31,556 nucleotides of DNA from assembly GCA_031280545.1 (NCBI GenBank), contig JAITGP010000044.1:1-31556 (forward strand). Reading direction: 5' to 3'. The translations under genes and the position numbers were made by a program. This document shows positions 26,545-31,556 of the stretch, one piece after another. The DNA comes from Candidatus Peribacteria bacterium. Its GTDB lineage: Bacteria; Patescibacteria; JAEDAM01; Absconditabacterales; Absconditicoccaceae. The notes beneath the pieces were generated by a model. It did no database searches. It was not told the origin of the DNA and worked only from the letters and a program-made list of their open reading frames with translations. The first letter of the stretch is position 1; every line of letters begins with the position of its first letter.

Positions 26545-27411
26545 ATGAAAAAAATTTCTTTTCGGCTTTGTTTGTTTCTTCCCGTGCTTCTTATGTGATG
26601 TCAATTTTCAATGAATATCCCATCTACTCAACTAGATATCCCTTTCTCAGAAAGAGTAAATACTTGCTTTATTGACTACATCGCAGATAAAGACTATCTG
26701 GCAGAATATACAGAAAGGGATCTATTAGGGAATACCTACTTAAGCTGCCTCTATCACACTATCTTTTGAAATGGAAACGGAGTTTGATTCCCTTATTTCG
26801 TAAAAAAAGCGAATGGAGATGGATGATGAAGTATGCGGTTAGTGGAGCCCACAAAAACACCTCTCTATTTTGATGAAAAATTAATAGATTCTCAATTATG
26901 AACCCCCAGTTGTACTGAGTGGGACAATGAAACTCAGTCTCCTAAGATCGTCTATGAGGGGTGTAAAGAATATTATGATTTTGCACACTATTTATTGACA
27001 GGAACATTGATTACTGATCGTTGTTTTATAGTATGATGTGAAAACTTAAATGAGAATGAAACCTGCTTATATGATGAGAGAGAATATCACTATAGTATTT
27101 GCCGATCTTTAGTCCCAAACTATCAGAGAAACTTCCCTATACGTGATCCAGAAAGTAGCTCTAGTTATCCTTGGTATATGTATCAGAGAAAACTCCCTCT
27201 AGTATATCAAAATGACTGGCGTTATGAAGATGTTCATGTTCGATGGTATTATGGAGAGATACCTATGACCTACTTTCCTGATAGTTTAAAAATTCAAGAA
27301 TTAGAAGCTATTTTGGATGATGGGAAAGAACATCTCTTCGATATCGTAGAAACTCTGCTAGTTGGCAGTGAAGGTTGAAATTCTGTAGCTTTTCGGAATC
27401 TGATTGAATAA
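26545..27411 (+). CDS. Cys-rich lipoprotein of unknown function, UGA-rich
   Basis: 288 residues, TAA stop, eight TGA out of nineteen glycines by my count, including two adjacent ones in NGDGGGSM. The signal peptide is MKKISFRLCLFLPVLLMGC; the lipobox Gly just before Cys 19 is itself coded by TGA, so correct recoding is needed for lipidation. The mature protein has many Cys (TCFIDY, LSCLYH, PSCTEW, EGCKEYY, DRCFIVGCENL, ETCLYD, SICRSL), probably in disulphides. No family recognised; an exported binding or structural protein is possible. It lies just after the M23 lipoprotein gene, beyond a terminator, so is likely transcribed on its own. Confidence 0.82.
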
Positions 27412-27435
27412 AGACTCAACCTTCAGACTTTTTTT
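27369..27435 (+). terminator. Terminator overlapping the end of the Cys-rich lipoprotein gene
   Basis: TGAAGGTTGA (27369-27378, inside the gene and containing the last TGA glycine codon) pairs perfectly with TCAACCTTCA (27416-27425). A T run follows. Confidence 0.65.
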
Positions 27436-27439
27436 CCTC

Positions 27440-27467
27440 TTGAAATTCCCTCCCACTTCCCTATAAA
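27440..27467 (+). promoter_or_regulatory. Promoter of fusA
   Basis: TTGAAA (27440-27445), 16-bp spacer, TATAAA (27462-27467). The ATG is 36 bases downstream with no Shine-Dalgarno site. Confidence 0.6.
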
Positions 27468-27503
27468 CTCAGCATTCTTAGTTTTACTTATTATTTTACA
27501 CAA

Positions 27504-29606
27504 ATGGCAGACATCACACCCCTCGAAAGGGTAAGAAACATTGGAATTATGGCACATATCGATGCTGGAAAAACTACCGCAACCGAAAGAGTCCTTTTCT
27601 ACACCGGAAAAAAGCACAAAATCTGAGAAACTCACGATGGTGAGGCAGATATGGACTGGATGGAACAGGAAAAAGAGAGAGGGATCACGATTACCTCTGC
27701 GACTACGGTATGTTTCTGGAAAAATCACCATATCAACATTATCGATACCCCAGGTCACGTGGACTTTACGATTGAAGTGGAGAGATCTCTTCGTGTACTC
27801 GATGGAGCGGTAGCTTTGCTCGATGCTTCTCAGGGAGTAGAACCTCAGACTGAAACCGTTTGGAGACAGGCTGACAAATACAACGTTCCTAGAATGATTT
27901 TCGCCAATAAAATGGACAAAATGGGAGCAGACTTCTATTCTTGTTTGGAATCTATCAAAGATAGAATGACAGATAAATCTGTTGCTATCCAAATCCCAAA
28001 TGGGAAAGCTGAAACGTTTGCTGGAGTAGTAAACCTCATCAACATGAAATACTATACCTTTGAAGGAGATAAAGGAGTAGACGTACTTGAACACGAAATC
28101 CCTGCTGACCTTCAAGCTCAAGCAGAAAATTATAGAGAAAAAATGCTGGATACGATTTCCATTTTCGACGACGAATTGGCAGAAAAATTTCTCGAAGGAG
28201 TAGAAATTCCACAAGATGTCATCAAAAGAGCAATCAGAACAGGAACCATCTCCGGAGAACTCTTCCCGGTAATGTGTGGTTCAGCTCTAGGAAATAAAGG
28301 AGTACAGTTGATGCTCGACGCAGTGATTGATTTCCTCCCAACTCCACTTGATAGAGGAGCAATGATCGGAGAAGATCCTGATGATTCAGAAAAGAAACTC
28401 GAAAGAAAGGCTTCTGACACAGAACCTGTTTCAGCTATCGCTTTCAAAATCCTGACAGATCCATTTGTAGGTACCCTTACGTATGTTCGTATTTATTCAG
28501 GAGTAGTTCGCTCAGGAGATACCCTCTTTAACCCAATTACCAACCAAAAAGAAAGGGTAGGAAGGTTGCTTTTGATGCACGCAAATAAACGTGAAGAAAT
28601 CGATGAAATCCACGCTGGACATATCTGTGCCTTCCTTGGACTCAAAGATACGAGAACAGGAAATACCCTCTGTGATCCAAAACATCCCATCATCCTCGAA
28701 AATATGGAATTCCCTGAAACTGTGATCTCTATTGCTGTAGAACCAAAATCAAAAGCTGATCAAGAAAAAATGGGTCTTGGACTATCAAAACTCGCATACG
28801 AAGATCCTTCTTTCAATTATCGTTCAGATGAAGAAACAGGTCAAACTATTATCTCTGGTATGGGAGAACTTCACCTCGAAGTGATCGTAGATAGATTAAA
28901 AAGAGAACATAAAGTGGAAGTGACTACAGGAGCTCCTCAAGTGGCTTACAGAGAAACTATTACTAATAATGTAGAAGGTGAAGGAATTTTCAAAAAGCAG
29001 TCTGGAGGTAGAGGACAATACGGACACGTGGTGCTCAAACTCGAGAAAAATGATGAAAAACTTTACGAATTCGAATCTCAAATCAAAGGTGGTGTGATTC
29101 CAAACGAATTCATCCCCGCAATCGATAAAGGAGCTAGAGAAGTCGTTGCACAAGGACTTTTGGCAGGTTTCCCAATCATCAATGTGAAAGTGGTTCCATT
29201 CTTCGGATCTTACCACGATGTGGATTCATCAGAAGTTTCCTTTAAAGTGGCTACGCATAAAGCTATGAAAGACGCGTTCTTCAAAGCTGGACCAGTACTA
29301 CTTGAGCCAATCATGGCAGTAGAAATTGTGACACCTGATGATTATGTAGGTACCGTAATGGGAGATCTCTCTTCTCGTAGAGGAATCATCCTTGGGCAGA
29401 CTCCTAGAGGAAATGCTACAGCAATTAGTGCAAAAGTTCCTCTTGCTGAGATGTTCGGATATTCTACAGACCTTCGTTCAAATACTCAAGGTAGAGCACA
29501 GTTTACTATGCAGATGTCCAATTACGAAAGAGTACCAGAACAAGTTGCAAAGAAAATCATCGCTGAGAGATCTGGGAAAGTGAAAGGTAGTGAAGATGAT
29601 GAATAA
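27504..29606 (+). CDS. fusA: Elongation factor G
   Basis: 700 residues, TAA stop, only one TGA = Gly (residue 41, in HKIGETHDG). EF-G is the GTPase that moves tRNA and mRNA through the ribosome. G1 AHIDAGKTT (18-26), GITITSATT (switch), G3 DTPGHVDF, G4 NKMDKMG, then domain II ([12 protein letters not shown]), domain III with [10 protein letters not shown], domain IV with [14 protein letters not shown], and domain V ending [22 protein letters not shown] (in parts) and [15 protein letters not shown]. Length is normal. The invariant KIGE site makes this gene the cleanest proof of the recoded UGA. Transcribed alone from its own promoter. Confidence 0.98.
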
Positions 29607-29669
29607 TTTTATTACCAAAGCAATATTGGAAACTACCAAATCTTGGTAAAAGATACTTTCAAATAAAAA

Positions 29670-29698
29670 AACTGACTTCACATCGAGGTCAGTTTTTT
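29670..29698. terminator. Bidirectional terminator between fusA and the split kinase gene
   Basis: AACTGACTTC-ACATC-GAGGTCAGTT is a 10-bp stem with T runs on both strands. The plus-strand stem resembles that at 659-676. The kinase stop codon adjoins it. Confidence 0.85.
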
Positions 29699-31246
29699 CT
29701 ATGCTTCTTCTCCAGAGGTAATAAAAGAGAGGATTGCGGAATCTTTAGCATAATAGGTTTCCGTAACGGATGTCCTAGAAGTATGAAGTGGATCATACTT
29801 TGCTTCTGGTCCTTCTTGATAACGTACATCTTCTGTTGCAAGTCCAAAATCGATAATGTAGGGGATATATTCTCCGTTCTCTCTTTTGAACATCAAATTT
29901 CTAGGATTTTCTCCTAGGTCTCTATGATAGAAATGATGCTTGTGAAAGATATCCAAGGTATTGGTGATACGTGAAGCGATCTTTTTTCTTTCTTCAGCAC
30001 TAAAGATAGGAAGATTCTCTTCTTGCATAAATCTCAAAAACTCTGAAGTCATCGTAGTTTGTCATTGTTTATCTGTACTAGAATTATAGACATCTGGGAA
30101 TCTTCGAGGAGAGGATTTGAGAATGGGTTTGCAGTCCCTCATTACACTTAAATAAGTATCTCTAATGGTAGTATATTGAGAATAAGAATGGTTATCATCC
30201 CTAAAATCAATCTGTTTACGAAGGAGAGTATTTCTGTACTCTTCGAAAATTTCTTTAAGCTGGAGATATTGCTGTTGTATGTTAGAAAGATATTCTTCTT
30301 TCTTCGCTTTAAAGGCAGGTCATCTTAAAGAATATTCTGTTTTGATTTCTTCTTTCTTTTTATTTATTTCTGACTCATACTCACTTTTTGCTTTTGCTAT
30401 AGCCTTTTCTCTCATGGGCTCTGGCAATGTCTTATATGCTGTTTCTGCAGAGGATAAATTGCCTTTTGCTCTATTAACTTCTCCTTTTATTTTTTCGATT
30501 CCCTCACTGATTCGGGATTTTTTAAAGATTTCAAATTGTTCGTTTTTTAATTCTTCTAAGCTATACATAGCCGTAGTTTCTACTTTTTTCATCATTCTTT
30601 TGATGGTAGCTTCCAATTGGAGCGTATATAAAGTTTTTCCATCTATATATTCCATCACAAGGTATTCAGCCTCCTTACTTTGATTTTCTAAGTCTTTCGC
30701 TTTGATCGGTCAAAGGTAGTTTGGCACTTTCGCTCTCGTATTAGGAGAGCTTTCTCCTTTTCTGTCAGAATCTACTACCAGATTATTCGCCTGTGCTAGC
30801 ATTTTTGATTCATGTTTCACGTTATTATCATATCTTTTTTTCATTGCTATAAAGGTATGAACAGTATTTTCGATAGTGACTTTCATCTTATAAATAATAC
30901 CCTCACTTCCTTGTGCAAAAAATTCAATATCTGGAGAATTGTTTTCGATCATCTTTTTAACTTCATTTTTGATATCTCTAATAGTTCCCGCATTACGTAA
31001 GGCATCTGTAGCGGTAAGTCCTGCTTTCTCAAGTTTTTTTACATCTTTTACGGCGTTAATAATTTCAGCAGGGGATATCCCTTGCATTCCTAATAACTCA
31101 ACAGTGTATTTTATTTTAGAATCTGTAGAATTTGTAAAATTATTAGCAATTCTTTGTTTGCTGTTTTCTTGTGTTTGTAGTACTTGTTGGTGTACTGAAG
31201 AAGCACTATCCACTCCTCCCAATCCATCTTCTATTTTTCTCTTCAT
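29699..31246 (-). CDS. Protein kinase-like protein with a long helical insertion
   Basis: 515 residues, three TGA = Gly, TAG stop. After an N-terminal helical part (about 100 residues), the kinase N-lobe has FFAQGSEGIIYK (G-loop near 112-118) and a Lys near 136 (FIAMKKRYD); the hinge is YLVMEYIDGKTL (near 195-205). Then about 200 residues of charged helices (KKVETTAMYSLEELKNEQFE, KAKSEYESEINKKKEEIK), followed by the catalytic loop HRDLGENPRNLMF (near 441-453) and DFG in IIDFGLATED (near 466). So the kinase is interrupted between hinge and catalytic loop. Catalytic residues are kept, which suggests an active enzyme. Target unknown. Start ATG at 31246, behind the promoter at 31276-31303. Confidence 0.82.
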
Positions 31247-31275
31247 TAGTAAGTAGAAACCTAAAATACTCTTCA

Positions 31276-31303
31276 AGTATACTCCAAAAAATTTAAAAAG
31301 CAA
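31276..31303 (-). promoter_or_regulatory. Promoter of the split kinase gene
   Basis: On the minus strand TTGCTT (31303-31298), 16-bp spacer, TATACT (31281-31276); the -35 lies in TTTTTTGC as for pilT and the acidic unknown. Confidence 0.65.
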
Positions 31304-31323
31304 AAAATCAGCCTCTTTTTTTC

Positions 31324-31351
31324 TTGCAAAATCTCCGACATTTTCTATAAG
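31324..31351 (+). promoter_or_regulatory. Promoter of the NCS2 permease gene
   Basis: TTGCAA (31324-31329), 16-bp spacer, TATAAG (31346-31351). It is divergent to the kinase promoter, 20 bases away. Confidence 0.6.
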
Positions 31352-31405
31352 GGGAGTGAAAGAATCCTTCTTTCAGCTTTCTTTTATTTTCTTATTTCTC
31401 CGCCT

Positions 31406-31556
31406 ATGGAAAAATTCTTCCACCTCAAGAAGTATGGGACCAAACCCATAATCGAGATCATCGCAGGTCTTACCACTTTTTTTGCGATGGCTTATATCAT
31501 TTTCGTGAACCCAGAGATGCTTTCTCAGACGGGAATGCCAAAAGAAGCAGTCTTCC
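31406..31556 (+). CDS. NCS2 family purine permease, N-terminal part (runs off window)
   Basis: The visible 50 residues begin MEKFFHLKKYGTKPIIEIIAG and continue LTTFFAMAYIIFVNPEMLSQTGMPKEAVF (in parts LTTFFAMAYII, FVNPEMLS). This is the start of the AzgA/PbuG-like guanine-hypoxanthine permease group of NCS2 transporters, which import purine bases by proton symport. A purine salvage transporter would suit an organism with reduced biosynthesis. The C-terminal part lies outside the window, so substrate class cannot be checked further. Confidence 0.9.
   Translation, partial: MEKFFHLKKYGTKPIIEIIAGLTTFFAMAYIIFVNPEMLSQTGMPKEAVF

Noticed and set aside
27620..27630. UGA read as tryptophan (code 4)
   Set aside because: TGA aligns with conserved Gly, not Trp, in EF-G, MurC, RuvB and the ABC signature; Trp is coded by TGG in the same genes.
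27423..28214. Long open frames on the minus strand of fusA
   Set aside because: They are shadows of a strongly conserved gene, with no plausible protein or start signal.

Overview
The window reads as a chromosome segment of a Candidate Phyla Radiation bacterium that translates UGA as glycine (genetic code 25), that is, Absconditabacteria (SR1) or Gracilibacteria; the sequence alone does not decide between them. The proof is internal. In fusA, murC, nadK, rarA, ruvB, recJ, murL and an ABC ATPase, in-frame TGA falls exactly where the families have conserved glycines (EF-G KIGETHDG, MurC start GAGGAGM, ABC signature SGGQ, PP-loop GGKDS), while genes end at TAA or TAG. Under the standard code most genes here would look like strings of pseudogenes. 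All CDS below are rebuilt with TGA = Gly. The DNA is AT-rich, genes are densely packed, convergent genes often overlap by a few bases, and Shine-Dalgarno sites are nearly absent.

Layout. 1-591: C-terminus of an S-layer-homology-like surface protein. 930-3863: an AAA_14/DUF4143 ATPase facing an ABC exporter half-subunit. 4069-6137: CYTH phosphatase/cyclase, a methyltransferase-like protein and a DUF362 protein. 6226-9908: a membrane-anchored unknown, nadK facing murC, and a coiled-coil unknown. 10057-12875: tRNA-Leu(CAA), a stand-alone PHP domain resembling the N-terminus of DnaE, an acidic unknown, and a HAD phosphatase. 12982-18485: rarA, an apparent operon murL - histidine phosphatase - APH-like kinase on the minus strand, and ruvB. 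18490-22601: pilT, a multi-pass membrane protein with a large C-terminal domain, a DedA protein, and a small membrane protein whose start carries a G9 tract. 22740-27411: a small secreted protein, recJ, an M23 lipoprotein and a second lipoprotein. 27504-31556: fusA, a split protein kinase, and the start of an NCS2 purine permease.

Themes. DNA repair/replication (rarA, ruvB, recJ, PHP protein), peptidoglycan (murC, murL, M23 peptidase) and the cell surface (SLH-like protein, PilT, lipoproteins, ABC exporter) are mixed, as is usual for a streamlined episymbiont genome. MurL implies that D-Glu of peptidoglycan is made by epimerising UDP-MurNAc-L-Ala-L-Glu.

The most interesting non-gene signals are a palindromic repeat family inserted in frame inside three protein genes (SLH-like protein, murC, rarA), a second short palindrome family inserted in murL, a probable phase-variable G9 tract, a promoter style with a recurrent 16-bp spacer, and a hairpin-rich leader before the M23 lipoprotein gene.
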